The position numbers and the translations under genes are program-made. Under the pieces are notes generated by a model that saw only the letters and a list, made by a program, of their open reading frames with translations, did not search any database and was not told where the DNA came from. A DNA stretch of 64,000 nt from Gonatopus flavifemur (taxonomy: Eukaryota; Arthropoda; Insecta; Hymenoptera; Dryinidae): assembly GCA_018340375.1 (NCBI GenBank), contig JAFFJZ010000004.1, positions 48,400,001-48,464,000 on the forward strand, written 5' to 3'. Numbering within the stretch: the stretch's first letter is position 1; each line of letters starts with the position of its first letter. This document shows, piece by piece, positions 43,798 through 55,098 of this stretch.

Positions 43798-44227
43798 GGA
43801 TTTGATGCCTTAGTCGTGATAAAAAATTCCGGGGGTTCGAGATGGTATAGTCTTTCATAGTATTCCCTAGATACAACACGAGGTCCAACCAGGTTCTTCA
43901 ATGATACATTGTATTCATTATGAGCTCTTTTACAATTCTTGTGCCGTCTGGGTCTATAATATAGAAACTAGGACAGCAGCGTTAGGATTACTATAAATTA
44001 ACTGTCACGTATGAATTTTTTAGGAATGATTGGAAAGAATGAAAGAACTAAACGAGTTATGATCCATAACTATACGAGTTATATCCAATCCTTTATTACG
44101 AATAAGAACTGATTGATAAGAATTATGACTTGTTCTGAGTATAGGAAATTAGTATTTTCAGAGAAACGAGATTGTTGATATAAATTCCAAATTTTCTTCA
44201 ATTTTTCTTAATCAATACGAAAAAATG
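43798..44227. other. Noncoding, nothing recognised
   Basis: About 430 bp, AT-rich, no gene or repeat recognised. Confidence 0.3.
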
Positions 44228-44354
44228 TTCAATATCCGGATATTTGGCCGGATTATCTGGCAATTGCGATCCGGCCGGATTATCCGGTATCGGGCAACGA
44301 TCGTGAGGCCGGATATCCGGTATCCGGCAAAAACCTGATCCGGTGCATCCCTAG
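44228..44354. mobile_element. hAT-like right end with many CCGGAT words
   Basis: CCGGAT and its complement recur about eight times in 120 bp (ATATCCGGATATTTGGCCGG, GAGGCCGGATATCCGG), ending CCGGTGCATCCCTA. Subterminal CCGGAT clusters would be transposase-binding sites. Same terminus as near 20057. Confidence 0.55.
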
Positions 44355-44944
44355 TACGAAAGCATGTAGAAATATATCAAGTAAACAAATGAAAACCAAT
44401 ATTAGTTTGTTTACATGATATATGAGGGACATTCTTTTACAAACCGAACACTTTTCAGACGACATCTCTTGAATTCATCTGGAAATTCTTTTATGGGTTC
44501 TGTACCTAAAATAAGGGGACATGTATATCGGGATTTTTCTTTATTTTCATTATTTTTAGAAATTTAGGAATTTGAAATTTCACTCATCCCCGAATAGTTC
44601 AATTTTCAAACGATCATAACTTTAGTTCTATTCATCTTCCAGACTTGATTTTTTTTTCAATTTGAAGGTAATGAAACGAACTTTTTTGTCAAAATGATAC
44701 TAATCATTATAAGCAATTGAAATGTTCAAAACGAATTTACTTACTGTTACTCAAATCTTAGGAACTCGAAAGTCACACCATCGTATTCCGCGTTCAATTC
44801 CACATGAAAAACGTCTATAATATCGATGGAGTCTCTGTGAGAAGTGTTGGAGAGATATTAGTTTGTTGGCCGCGACGCGTCAGACAATACGCATGAAGTC
44901 CGGTAAACTAAGGACTGTCCGCCTTAGAAACACTTTCCGTCTAC
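44355..44944. other. Noncoding, nothing recognised
   Basis: About 590 bp with no identifiable gene. Confidence 0.3.
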
Positions 44945-45052
44945 CCACACAGCACAACGGTGCAGAAGAGCTTCATCATGAATTCCATTGGGGCTATAAG
45001 AATTCAAAATCAATACATTGAGAACCCTTTCCGCACTGTGATGCTGTATAGG
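44945..45052. mobile_element. Short MITE with CCCACACAGCACA left end
   Basis: Left end CCCACACAGCACAACGG, right end approximately GTGATGCTGTATAGG. The pairing is imperfect. Same terminal type as 36765 and 46542. Confidence 0.4.
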
Positions 45053-45389
45053 TAATAGTTGGATTTCATTCGTTTTATAGACGAATTTTTTCATTTCCTG
45101 CTATTTCAATGAAATCAATTCATGATTTAACAAAGGATGATACAAGGTGGTACATGAAGAAAGACGAAAAACATAATTTTGAAGGGATGTAATGAGGTTT
45201 TATGGAACACAAATGTACATGTTACTGATGTACACCTAATTGCAAATCCTTTCCATTTCATAATCGGTACTAATTTCGGACCGGAAATTTCTTTGTCCCC
45301 ACAAAAATTTCCTTCCAAACTCGGGGACAATTTTTGATTTTGTGTCTTTTTGTGATTTTGTTGTCTGTCTGTGCGTGTGTGTATGTGAA

Positions 45390-46170
45390 GTGAATCGCGA
45401 CCCCGCATATCTTCCGTTACTATTATCCGATCGTCATGAACTTTTTACCACGATTAGATGTACTGTTGGTAGTGGTCCCATATAAGTTTCAACCTGATTA
45501 TTACAGAAGAACTGGAGGGGTAAAGAAAAGTGTGGGAAAAATTGTGGTTTTGCGACCGCCCATATCTCCGCTTCTTATTATCCGATTGTGATGAAACCTA
45601 AACCACGTTCCGATTATAATCCGCTTGTGGCCACATATGAGTTTCATCCTAATCAGTTGAAAGTTGTGGACATTTTTTTTGCGATCCGTATTGTTTGGCA
45701 ATCTTTTGAAAGCATTCCCTATGTTATGTCTGTATCATCTGAATGCCATGGAATTTTGGATATATTCAATTCATGAAGTGTTAGTTATACGGTATAAATT
45801 TCAAGGGAATCGGACGCGAGGGCAGAAAATGGTAAGCATTAAGTTTCGAAACAAAATTTGAAAATTTCGTGAATGCCGTTAGCATGGGGAAAACTTTCGT
45901 TCCTATCATCCGATCGTTATGAAATTTTTACCACAGTTTTATGCTGTGTCAATAGCGATCCCATATCAGTTTCAACCTGATCCTCACATGAAAAAACGGG
46001 ACAGGGAAAGGAGATATGTTATCGAAAAATTTGATTTTGCGATTTTGATGTCTCCACTTCCTGTAATCCGATTGCAATAAAATTTATACCACGTTCTAGT
46101 TGTGATCTCATAGGGTTCCCACACGAGGTTCATCCCAATCGGTTGAGAACTATGGAAAATATTTCTTCGC
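45390..46170. repeat. Degenerate tandem repeat, about 150 bp units
   Basis: Units share TTATTATCCGAT(C/T)GT(C/G)ATGAA, ACCACG(T/A)T, GTGGTCCCATAT(A/C)AGTTTC and AACCTGAT. Copies start near 45410, 45560, 45890 and 46040. They are strongly diverged. Open frames through them are incidental. Confidence 0.6.
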
Positions 46171-46304
46171 GACCTGCATTATTTGACGCAAACGAAGAAG
46201 TCATGTATTAATTGGCAGTTTTTTTTTATTAAAATAAATCTTCCAAATTTTATGATACTCATAATAATGACATTTTTCAATTTTTCTATTAATATATTAT
46301 TACC

Positions 46305-46927
46305 TATTATCTCCGCTCGTTCCTTGGTTTTGTTGATCACATCTTCGACAGAACCTATTGACACTATAACTTGACGATTACCCACCTTCTTCACAGATAG
46401 ATTGCAAAAAATGCAAATTTGGTTTGATTTTGTGGAAGAATCAGAGTTATTTTCCTCTTTTCTCAGTGTACATCTATGTGAGAATTCCTTTAAAGCGACA
46501 CAACATCGCTTATTAGCATTCTATATACAAATATGTTGACCCACACAGCACCGCACTCCTAGAAGAATTCTCAAAGAATTCATAAAGAACAAAATTAGTT
46601 CAATAAGCATCCTTTATGAATTCTGCTGGGACTATGGTGCTGTTTGGAGAACGTTTTACGTACAGATAGATGCAACTGGGTTCTTTCAGTATTCGAACTA
46701 GCAGTTTTCATTTCATCTTGTGATTCACATTCCCCTATTACATTTTGGGGTCCCTCATTATCCTTTTGCACTGGATGAACATCAAGAGTAGAAGTTTCGA
46801 GCAGAATCTGACAAAGAAAATCTATTATTTTTGATTGGTGTTGAGAAAAAAGGATATCTAATAAAGGACTTTTAGAAAGTAACAAAAGTGAATTCTCACT
46901 GTTGGAAAAATTAATACAAAATTTCAT
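46305..46927 (-). pseudogene. Unrecognised exon-like region interrupted by a MITE
   Basis: Minus-strand frame 46927-46640 reads MKFCINFSNSENSLLLLSKS, then SQHQSKIIDFLCQILLET and a hydrophilic stretch ending QLHLSVRKTFSK. After a MITE (about 46542-46645) a second frame reads KRCCVALKEFSHRCTLRKEE, then QICIFCNLSVKKVGNRQVIV and SVEDVINKTKERAEII, ending at a donor-like GT (46304). The CxxC and the SVEDVINKTKER region are reminiscent of N-terminal parts of multicopy insect transposon proteins, but I cannot name it. An intron-bearing host exon is the alternative. Confidence 0.3.
46542..46645. mobile_element. Short MITE with CCCACACAGCACCG end
   Basis: CCCACACAGCACCGCACTCC at the left and CTATGGTGCTGTTTGG at the right form an imperfect terminal repeat of the CCC-NATAGCA type. 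It separates two halves of the exon-like region at 46305-46927. Confidence 0.45.
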
Positions 46928-47425
46928 AACAAAGGTATCAAGTTTTTTTTACGTGTATTGATGTTATGAAATTCAGTATTATTTTTACATATGTGGCTAT
47001 ATGTGAGAGATATGTCTTTGGATATCGTTATAAAATTCAATATTATTCTGTATAGAAAATACCATATAACCGACTATTAATGTCATTTGCAATACATGAT
47101 TTTGTAATGTTTCCAACAGTGTGGTTGTGCTGACATTTTCATTTTCCGAAAGTGCTGCATTCGACAACACTTTTCAAAATTAACTTCATTGAAGGCCATT
47201 AAATTATCAATTCCATCACATAAAAAACAAATTTTCATGCTTATAATTTTGGAAAATTCATTGAACTTATTATACGAAGCAATTAAGACATTAGAAGAAT
47301 GTTATGAATTTCTGAAGGAACACCTGACAATCCGAACAAAAAGAGCATTGGTAATGTATATCACGAATGTACTAAATTTACTGTAGTAAATGCTGAAGAT
47401 CGATAGTCATATTATTATTCTTCAT
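46928..47425. other. Noncoding, nothing recognised
   Basis: About 500 bp. A plus-strand frame of 65 codons (47189-47386) has no similarity I recognise. Confidence 0.3.
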
Positions 47426-47433
47426 ACTGAAAT

Positions 47434-47820
47434 TAGGGGTGCACACGAGACTCGCGTCAAGAACTTGGGAAATGATCTATATTCATCATTCTACTGTTTA
47501 CAAGACATGGTTTACTAAACTCAATTGAAGCTTCGCATCAGACGGAACGAATTCGTGACAGGTTTTGATCTTGCAAATGAAAATGATCAAGATCTATATC
47601 GAGATCTGCATTGAGCGTTGCACCGAGACGAGACGAGACTGACAAACGATACCGGAAGCATATCTTGGTTGATCTTGTTTATGAAATCGGAATGATCGAT
47701 TATTCCGTTTCATTAGATACGAAGTCGGAATTCTGTGCGGTGGATACCTCATTGGAACACGTTTAAATTAAGATGATCGATTCTTTTTCAGTCTCGACGA
47801 GAATATCGTGTGCACCCCTA
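47434..47820. mobile_element. 387-bp hAT element, 8-bp TSD ACTGAAAT
   Basis: Begins TAGGGGTGCACACGA and ends TCGTGTGCACCCCTA. Perfect 8-bp flanks ACTGAAAT at 47426-47433 and 47821-47828. Interior has several GATC and GAGACGAGAC words but no open frame of note. Non-autonomous hAT. Confidence 0.9.
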
Positions 47821-48009
47821 ACTGAAATTATCAACTATGAGGATTTGATTACCGATTTATCCCAATGGAACTAACTTTCGGGGAATTCACTTCAAATACA
47901 TATTAGTGTTATTTTTTTGCCCAAAATTGGCAGGTGCTTTTTTCAAATATCAATAAAGTCGGTTCAGCCGAGTACTTCCAGAAGTTTCAATGGAATATAC
48001 TTTTCAAAA

Positions 48010-48480
48010 TGAAAAGTTGGTTTTCCGCTATTCCTCACAGGTTTGAAAATGGCAACCCGCTATATTTTGATATGCGAAGGTTCAAACTTCAACTTGCGGC
48101 TAATCTTGATTGGTAATTCAATAGGTATAGTAATTACCACGGAAAAAATTATGTAAAAGTTGGTTGCCATAAATTTTTCACAGGATGCAGTGGGGCAACC
48201 GGCGATATTCTAATATGAGACGTTGTAATTTGAGATTTCATAATCATATTGAGTGGTAAATCGGTAGGTAAAGTAAGTATGAGGGAATTATTAAAAATAA
48301 TTATTAATAATTGAAGTTCACACAGAAATGGTTCATGCAACCTTAATCTATCATATTAATAATCATTAATACTAATATTTTGGGAATATTCAATCCGGTA
48401 AATTTATTGGCAAGTCATTTTACTGTCGATTCTTGGACGATTTTGGTCGGAAAAAAATGCCACCGGATGGAGCCACCTAT
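48010..48480 (-). repeat. Dispersed repeat copy, inverse of 33690-34330
   Basis: Contains TTTGAAAATGGCAACCCGC, GAGATTTCATAATCATATTG and TAATAATTATT in inverse order to the copy at 33690. Confidence 0.65.
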
Positions 48481-48672
48481 GCGCTGGTAGCCTCTTGAAA
48501 GGACTAAAACATAGGGAAGTGGGGGAGGGATAAAGTCAAATTTTGCGTGAAATCTTCTCAGGATTGCGCACCGCCGCGCACTTCGCATTTCCCAATGATT
48601 TCTGAAGTCTAAAAAATTATGAATTATAAAATTTTAATCTCTCAATGTCAACAAATTTCATAATTTCATTTG

Positions 48673-49290
<618 letters not shown>

Positions 49291-49397
49291 GAAATTGATA
49301 GGGGATCTTCCTGAAACCCTTCCCCAGGGACCATTTGTTTCCTGTAAGTCGGAGAGTCCTTCTATTTTTTTCGATTTTTTGGGTCGAAAATAGGTGA

Positions 49398-49423
49398 TCG
49401 CGGAGAAAATTTTCTCCGCTGTA
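49398..49423. repeat. 20-bp palindrome GCGGAGAAAATTTTCTCCGC
   Basis: A perfect 20-bp palindrome that lies just left of a foldback element. Near-identical CGGAGAAAATTTTCTCCG copies lie at about 50734 and 59999, each followed within 20 bp by a different TA-flanked element. Confidence 0.9.
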
Positions 49424-49431
49424 TACATATA

Positions 49432-50363
49432 CCGGGTGGTCCATTTGAAGTGATATAGTCAAATAACTCGGAAACTAGTGGAGATGGAAAAAAATGTTCC
49501 AAATAAAAAGTTTAGGGTTCCAAGGGGGAAGTATGATGCTGACCTTGAAAAATTCCTCAGAGGTCATTTTGAAGGTCACTTGAGGGTCAAGATGGTTTTT
49601 TTAAATGGGACCCCCATTGTTTAATTATGACATGGGAAAGCTGGTTTTGAACCCTTTATGAAACACTGGCTATGGACCCCTTTCCACCCATTGGGGTGCA
49701 AGGTATGGACCGTCGAAGTTGTTGATGAACTACTCTTAGCTACCCAGGAACAACGACGTGGACGTGGTAGTTCTCTGTTCCCTCCGGAGTGCTTGATTAT
49801 TGTGAGTCCCCTTGCCTCTCACATGTGGGGTTCCAAAATTTGGAGGTTTTTTGTAAATGAGGACATGATCGATCGCATCCCCACTGTTTGTGCCAACATA
49901 CCAGGATTATGTATCCAGGCAGAGGGGGGTAACTTCGAGCAATTATTGTAACAGCATCAAGCACCCTTCATGTGAGAGGCGAGGGGACTCACGATAATCA
50001 AGTCCTCCGGAGGGAACACAGAACTACCACGTCCACGTCGTTGTTGCTGGGTAGCGCTAAGAGTAGTTCATCAATGACTTCGACAGTCCATACCTTGCAC
50101 CCCAATGGGCGGAAAGGGGTCAATGACCAGTGTTTCCTAAAGGGTTTAAAACCAGCTTTCCCATGCCATGATTAAAAAATGTGGGTCCCATTTAAAAAAA
50201 CCATCTTGACCCCTAAATGACCTTCAAAATGATCTCTGAGGGATTTTTCAAGGTCAGCATCATACTTCCCCCTTGGAACCCTAAACTGTTTATCCGGAAC
50301 ACTTTTTCCATCTCTACTAGTTTCCGAGATATTTGACTATATCACTTCAAATGGACCACCCTG
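49432..50363. mobile_element. 932-bp foldback element, TA-flanked
   Basis: Starts CCGGGTGGTCCATTTGAAGT and ends with the inverse ACTTCAAATGGACCACCCTG. TA lies at 49430-49431 and 50364-50365. Arms of about 400 bp are separated by a spacer of roughly 150 bp (49825-49970). The arms share the CAAGG(T)CAG-GGACC style of the DD41D elements' arms, implying a related non-autonomous derivative. Short open frames in the arms are not convincing. Confidence 0.85.
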
Positions 50364-50379
50364 TATATATCCCTCATTT

Positions 50380-50720
50380 TCTCCGCGGTCTTCAAATATT
50401 TGTTATTCCGGCTTCCATGGACGGATTTTGATGGAACATGGGTCCTTGGGGTTTTCGGGGGCATTGAACCTGAATTTGGGGTCAAAATGGAAATCCAAGA
50501 TGGCGGAGTCAGGGAACCGAGAGTGAATTTGGCCACTTTGGTATTTATGGACAGATCGCTATGAAACATGGGTCCTACGCCGCTGAATCGAAATCTGAGG
50601 TCGAAATTGAAATCCAGGATGGCGGAGTCAGGGAACCGGAAGTGAATTCGGCCGCTTTGGTATTTTTTTTTATCGCAATCGGACGAGTCCCTCTATTTTT
50701 TTTTTATTTTTTCTGAAAAA
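50380..50720. repeat. 130-bp satellite, short block between foldbacks
   Basis: AACATGGGTCC at 50435 and 50566. Units have CAAGATGGCGGAGTCAGGGA and CACTTTGGTATTTATGGAC. The right end runs into the palindrome near 50734. Confidence 0.85.
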
Positions 50721-50764
50721 ATAGGTCATCTCGGAGAAAATTTTCTCCGCTGTATACATATATA

Positions 50765-51334
50765 CGGGGTGTTTCAGAGATTGCTGAAACTGGCTGGAGA
50801 GATTGTTCTTTAGTGAAAACTAAGAAGATTGGTCTTTGGATCAAGTCGATCCGATGCTTAGTTCTCGAGATATGAGCATTTTTAGATTTTCGTTCAAATC
50901 CAAATCACTCAATAGCATTATGTGCTACGTACTGGAGCTTGGCACCATTCGCTAAGTTAGAAAACAGCGGATCTCTGAGAAAAAAATTGAACTATCCTAT
51001 CATTTTTTGTTCCAGAGCTACAGCGATTTGAAATTTTTGAGCTCTCAGTCAATGAGAACTCGGCAACTTCAAATCGCTGCAGTTCTGCAACAAAAAATGA
51101 TAGGATAGTTCAACTTTTTTTCCAGAGATCCGCCGTTTTCCAACTTAGCGAATGGTATCAAGCTCCGGTACGTAGCACATAATGCTGTTGGATGATTTGG
51201 ATTTGGAAAAAAATCTGAAAATGCTCATATCTCGAGAACTAAGCGTCGGATCGACTTGATCCACAGACCAATCTTCTTAGTTTCCACTAGGAACGATCCT
51301 TCCAGCCAGTTTCAGCGAGTTCTGAAACACCCTG
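50765..51334. mobile_element. 570-bp foldback element, TA-flanked
   Basis: Starts CGGGGTGTTTCAGAGATTGC and ends with CAGCGAGTTCTGAAACACCCTG. TA lies at 50763-50764 and 51335-51336. Arms of about 260 bp include CTCATATCTCGAGAACTAAG and CTATCCTATCATTTTTTGTT with inverses. Unrelated in sequence to the 49432 element except for the termini. Confidence 0.85.
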
Positions 51335-51349
51335 TAAATCACTCATTTG

Positions 51350-52473
51350 CTCCGCGGTCTTTAAATATTTGTTATTCCGGCTTACATGGACGGATTTTGA
51401 TGGAACATGGGTCCTTGAGGTTTTCGGGGACACTGAACCTGAATTTGGGGTCAAAATGAAAATCCAAGATGGCGGAGTGAGGGAACCGGAAGTGAATTTG
51501 GCCACTTTGGTATTTATGGACAGATTCCGATGAACAATAGGTCCTAGGGGTTTTCGAGGCCGCTGATTCAAAATCTGGAGTCAAAATTGAAATCCACGAT
51601 GACGGAGTCAAGGAACCGGAAGTGAATTCGTCTACTTTGGTATTTATGGACAGATTCCAATGAAACATGTCTCAGGGGTTTTCGAGGCCACTGAGTCCAA
51701 ATCTGAGGTCAAACTTGAAGTCCAAGATGGCGGAGTCAGGGAACCGGAAGTGAATTCGTCCACTTTGGTTTTTATGGGCAGATTCCAATGAAACGTGGGT
51801 CTTACGGGTTTTCGAGGCCGCCGACTCCAAATCTGAGGTCAAAATTGAAATCCAAGATGACGGAGTCAGGGAACCGGAAGTGAATTCGTCCACTTTGGTT
51901 TTTATGGGCAGATTCCAATGAAACATGTCTCAGGGGTTTTCGAGGCCGCTGAGTCCAAATCTGAGGTCAAACTTGAAGTCCAAGATGGCGGAGTCAGGGA
52001 ACCGGAAGTGAATTCGTCCACTTTGGTTTTTATGGGCAGATTCCAATGAAACATGGGTCCTCAGGGTTTTCGAGGCCGCTTAAACAAAACCTGAGGTCAA
52101 ACTTGAAATCCAGGATGGCGGAGTCAGGGAAACGGAAGTGAATTTGGCCACTTTGGTATTTATGAACAGATTCGAATGAAACATAGGTCTTAGGGGTTTT
52201 CGAGGCCGCTGAATTAAAATTTGAGGTCAAACTTGAAATCCAGGATGGCGGAGTCAGGGAACCGGAAGTGAATTTGGCCACTTTGGTATTTATGGTCAGA
52301 TTCCAATGAAACATGGGTCTTAGGAGTTTTCGAGGCCGCCGACTCCAAATCTGAGGTCGAAATTGAAATCCAAGATGGCAGAGTCAGGGAAACGGAAGTG
52401 AATTCGTCCACTTTGGTTTTTATGGGCAGATTCCAATGAAATATGGGTCCTCGGGGTTTTCGAGGCCGCTCAA
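51350..52473. repeat. 130-bp satellite array, left of the piggyBac element
   Basis: Eight to nine units. The word AACATG(G) starts at about 51404, 51533, 51664, 51792, 51922, 52050, 52180, 52310 and 52440 (steps 128-131). Units contain GTTTTCGAGGCCGCTGA, ATCTGAGGTCAAA and AAGATGGCGGAGTCAGGGAA. Minus-strand frames through the units are by-products. Confidence 0.92.
52470..52473. repeat. piggyBac target-site duplication TCAA (left)
   Basis: TCAA directly precedes the terminal repeat CCCTTTGCGGCAT and is repeated at 58685-58688. The canonical piggyBac target is TTAA. Confidence 0.75.
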
Positions 52474-52734
52474 CCCTTTGCGGCATGGTGGCTGGTATAA
52501 TAGCCACCTCAATGTGTTTTAAGTTCCCAGTTAACCAGAGACAATATAACGCTCTTTCCCCCAGTTTTTTTTTGAATTTGATTTAGATGAGGACTTAGGA
52601 AGTATTCGGCATCACTTATACATTGTCAATCGTTTTATAAATTGTGATTTAAATGAATAAACAATGAAAAGAAGCCGTATTCATTGAATAACACAGGCAC
52701 ACAAAAAAAATTGTCATGAACCAGAGGGTAGACC

Positions 52735-53760
52735 ACACTATCCCTACGTTTTTGGGGTCGCTGGAACCGAATATGACCTTGAAAATTTTTTTCAATCGCC
52801 CGTTTGCCCTCACCAACCCCCTGATGGGGGTTGAATTTGAAAAATTCGGAAAATTTCAAATGTACGTGTATTTCTATGTTCTTTGGGACGCTGAACCCAA
52901 AAATGATGAGGAAAAAGAATTCCATCCCCTCTCTTATCCGCTAGCACCCTCCTACCACTCCCTGATGGGGGTTGAAGTTTGAACTTTCGTAAAAAATTCA
53001 AATGTATGTGGATTTCTATGTTTTTTGGGATGCTCAAACCGCAAATGATAACAAATAAGAAATTCCACCCCTCTCTTGCCCGCTAGCACCCTGCTACACC
53101 CCCTGATGGGGGTTGAATTTCAAACTTCCGTAAGAAATTCAAATCCATGTAGATTTTCATGTTTTTTTCTGAGCTGAAACCGAAGATGATAAGAAAAAAT
53201 GAATTCCATCCTCTCTCACCAGCTAGCACCCTCCTACCGCCTCCTGATGGGGATTGAATTTGAAATTTTCATAAAAAATGCGAATGTATGTGGATTTCTA
53301 TGTTTTTTGGGATGTTGAGACCAAAAATGATGAGGACAAAGAATTCCAACCTCTCTCTCACCCGCTAGCACCCTCCTACCACCCCTTGATGAGGGCTGAG
53401 TTTGAAACTCACGTAAAAAAATTTGAATGCATATGTATTTCCATGTTTTCTAGGATGTTTGAATAAGAAATGATAACAAATAACAAATTCAACCCCTCTT
53501 TTACCCGCTAGCACCCCCTACCATCCCCGGACGAGAGTTGAATTCGAAACTCACGTGAAAAATTCAAATCTATGTGTATTTCCATGTCTTTTTGGGACGC
53601 TTAAATCAAAAATGATAACAAATAACAAATTAAACTCCTCTGTTACCCGCTAGTACCCCCTTACTACCCCCTTGAAGAGGGTTGAATTTGGAATTTTCTC
53701 ACAAAATTGAGATGTGTGTGTATTTCTATGTTCTTTGAGATGCTGAGACCATAAACGACT
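52735..53760 (+). repeat. 142-bp tandem array inside the piggyBac, forward block
   Basis: CCGCTAGCACCC starts at about 52938, 53080, 53220, 53362, 53505 and 53647 (steps 140-143). Units share CCCTGATGGGGGTTGAATTT, AAAAATTCAAATGTATGTGG and ATGTTTTTTGGGATGCT. Confidence 0.92.
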
Positions 53761-54043
53761 GCGATCAACAATATCCACTGACTCGATCACCTCCTCACAC
53801 TCCTGTACAATCATTCAAAAGAACCCAGTAGAATCCACATGAAAGTCAGTTCTCAGCGAATTACGCTATCGATTCAGGATAAAACAGAAGAACCAAAGCT
53901 TTCATGGGCTCAATACTCAAAATTCCAGCGATCCAAAGTCAATCACTTGTTGATTCAACAGGTCAAACAGTATCCTATGTTGTAAACGTCAATACTTCAT
54001 GAAATAGAAATATCAGATGCATTCATGATTTGGTTCTACTCTT
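53761..54043. other. Spacer between opposite array blocks
   Basis: About 280 bp with no recognised gene, separating the forward and reverse 142-bp blocks. Confidence 0.4.
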
Positions 54044-54620
54044 AGCGGGTAACAAAGCGGTGAAATTTGTTATTTGTTATCATTTCTCATTCAAACGTCC
54101 CAGAAAACATGGAAATACATATACATCCAAATTTTTTACGTGAGTTTCAAATTCAGCCCACATCAGGGGATGGTGGGAGGGAGATAGCGGGCAAGAGAGG
54201 GGTTGAATTTCTATTTCGTTATCATTTTCGGTTTAAGCATCCCAAAAAACATGGAAATCCACATACATTGGAATTTTTTACGAAAGTTTAAAATTCAACC
54301 CCGATCAGGTGGTGGTAGGAGGGTGCTAGCGGGTAAGAGAGGGGTTGGAATCCTTTTTCCTCATCATTTTTGGGTTCAGCATCCCAAAAAACATAGACAT
54401 CCACATACATTTGAATTTTTTATGAAAATTTAAAATTCAACCCCCATCAGGGGGTGGTAGGAGAGTGCTAGCGGGTGAGAGAGAGATTGGAATTCTTTTC
54501 CCCTATCATTTTCGTTTTAGCGTCCCAAAAAAAGAAAAAATACACGTACATTTGAATTTTTCCGAATTTTTCAAATTCAACCCCCATCAAGGGGTTGGTG
54601 AGGGCAAATGGGTGATTGAA
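54044..54620 (-). repeat. 142-bp tandem array inside the piggyBac, reverse block
   Basis: The same unit in opposite orientation. TAGCGGG(T/C)AA recurs near 54046, 54186, 54328 and 54468 (steps about 140). The edge near 54645 has GTGCTATCTGGGA, a CCC-NATAGCA type terminus. Confidence 0.9.
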
Positions 54621-55098
54621 AAAACTTTTAGAACTCTTGTGCTATCTGGGACGTAAATTACTCACGTAAAAATGATAATATGTACAGATTTCATAATCCA
54701 TACAAATATTCCAAAATATTATTATTTTTGTGCAAAATACCATTACAATATTTATTCGAAGCTTTACCACTCAAAATTGATTTTCTACGCATGATAGACT
54801 TAGGGTTTTCATCGCTACTTTGCAACTAGTTTTTTGTATCTGTAATCGAAATATTAATTATTGTAATACATATTAGTATTGACTGAGATATGTCTATTGT
54901 TATTTAATATTGAGTAGAGACAACTTATCCGTGTTAAAGATCGCGTTTGTATGGCAGGCTAACCGGATTGTGAAAAACTGTTTTCCGCAAATTTTTGAGT
55001 CAAAAGGCATTCTTCTCCATCAGTCGTGGAAACGACTAAAGTTCATCTATCACTTATATTTGGTGCACAAGACATATCACTTCATACAACTTCGAAAT
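54621..55098 (+). other. Upstream region of the piggyBac transposase
   Basis: About 480 bp of AT-rich DNA before the transposase start. It probably holds the promoter, but I see no specific motif. Confidence 0.35.

Noticed and set aside
42059..44354. One hAT element of 2.3 kb bounded by the two TAGGGATGCACCG termini
   Set aside because: The flanks do not give an 8-bp duplication and no hAT transposase is visible between; the ends may come from separate fragments.
51287..52507. Several minus-strand open frames of 84-98 codons (and similar ones at 58689-59892)
   Set aside because: They run through the 130-bp satellite and repeat the same peptide with each unit; the period is not a multiple of three throughout and frames break between units. 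They are by-products of the repeat.
52735..54620. Regularly spaced repeats that might suggest CRISPR
   Set aside because: Units are about 142 bp without short repeat and unique spacer structure, and the organism is a eukaryote. They are ordinary tandem repeats.
54637..54655. GTGCTATCTGGGA as right end of a MITE starting at 34588
   Set aside because: The two termini are 20 kb apart with many intact elements between; they are unrelated lone ends.
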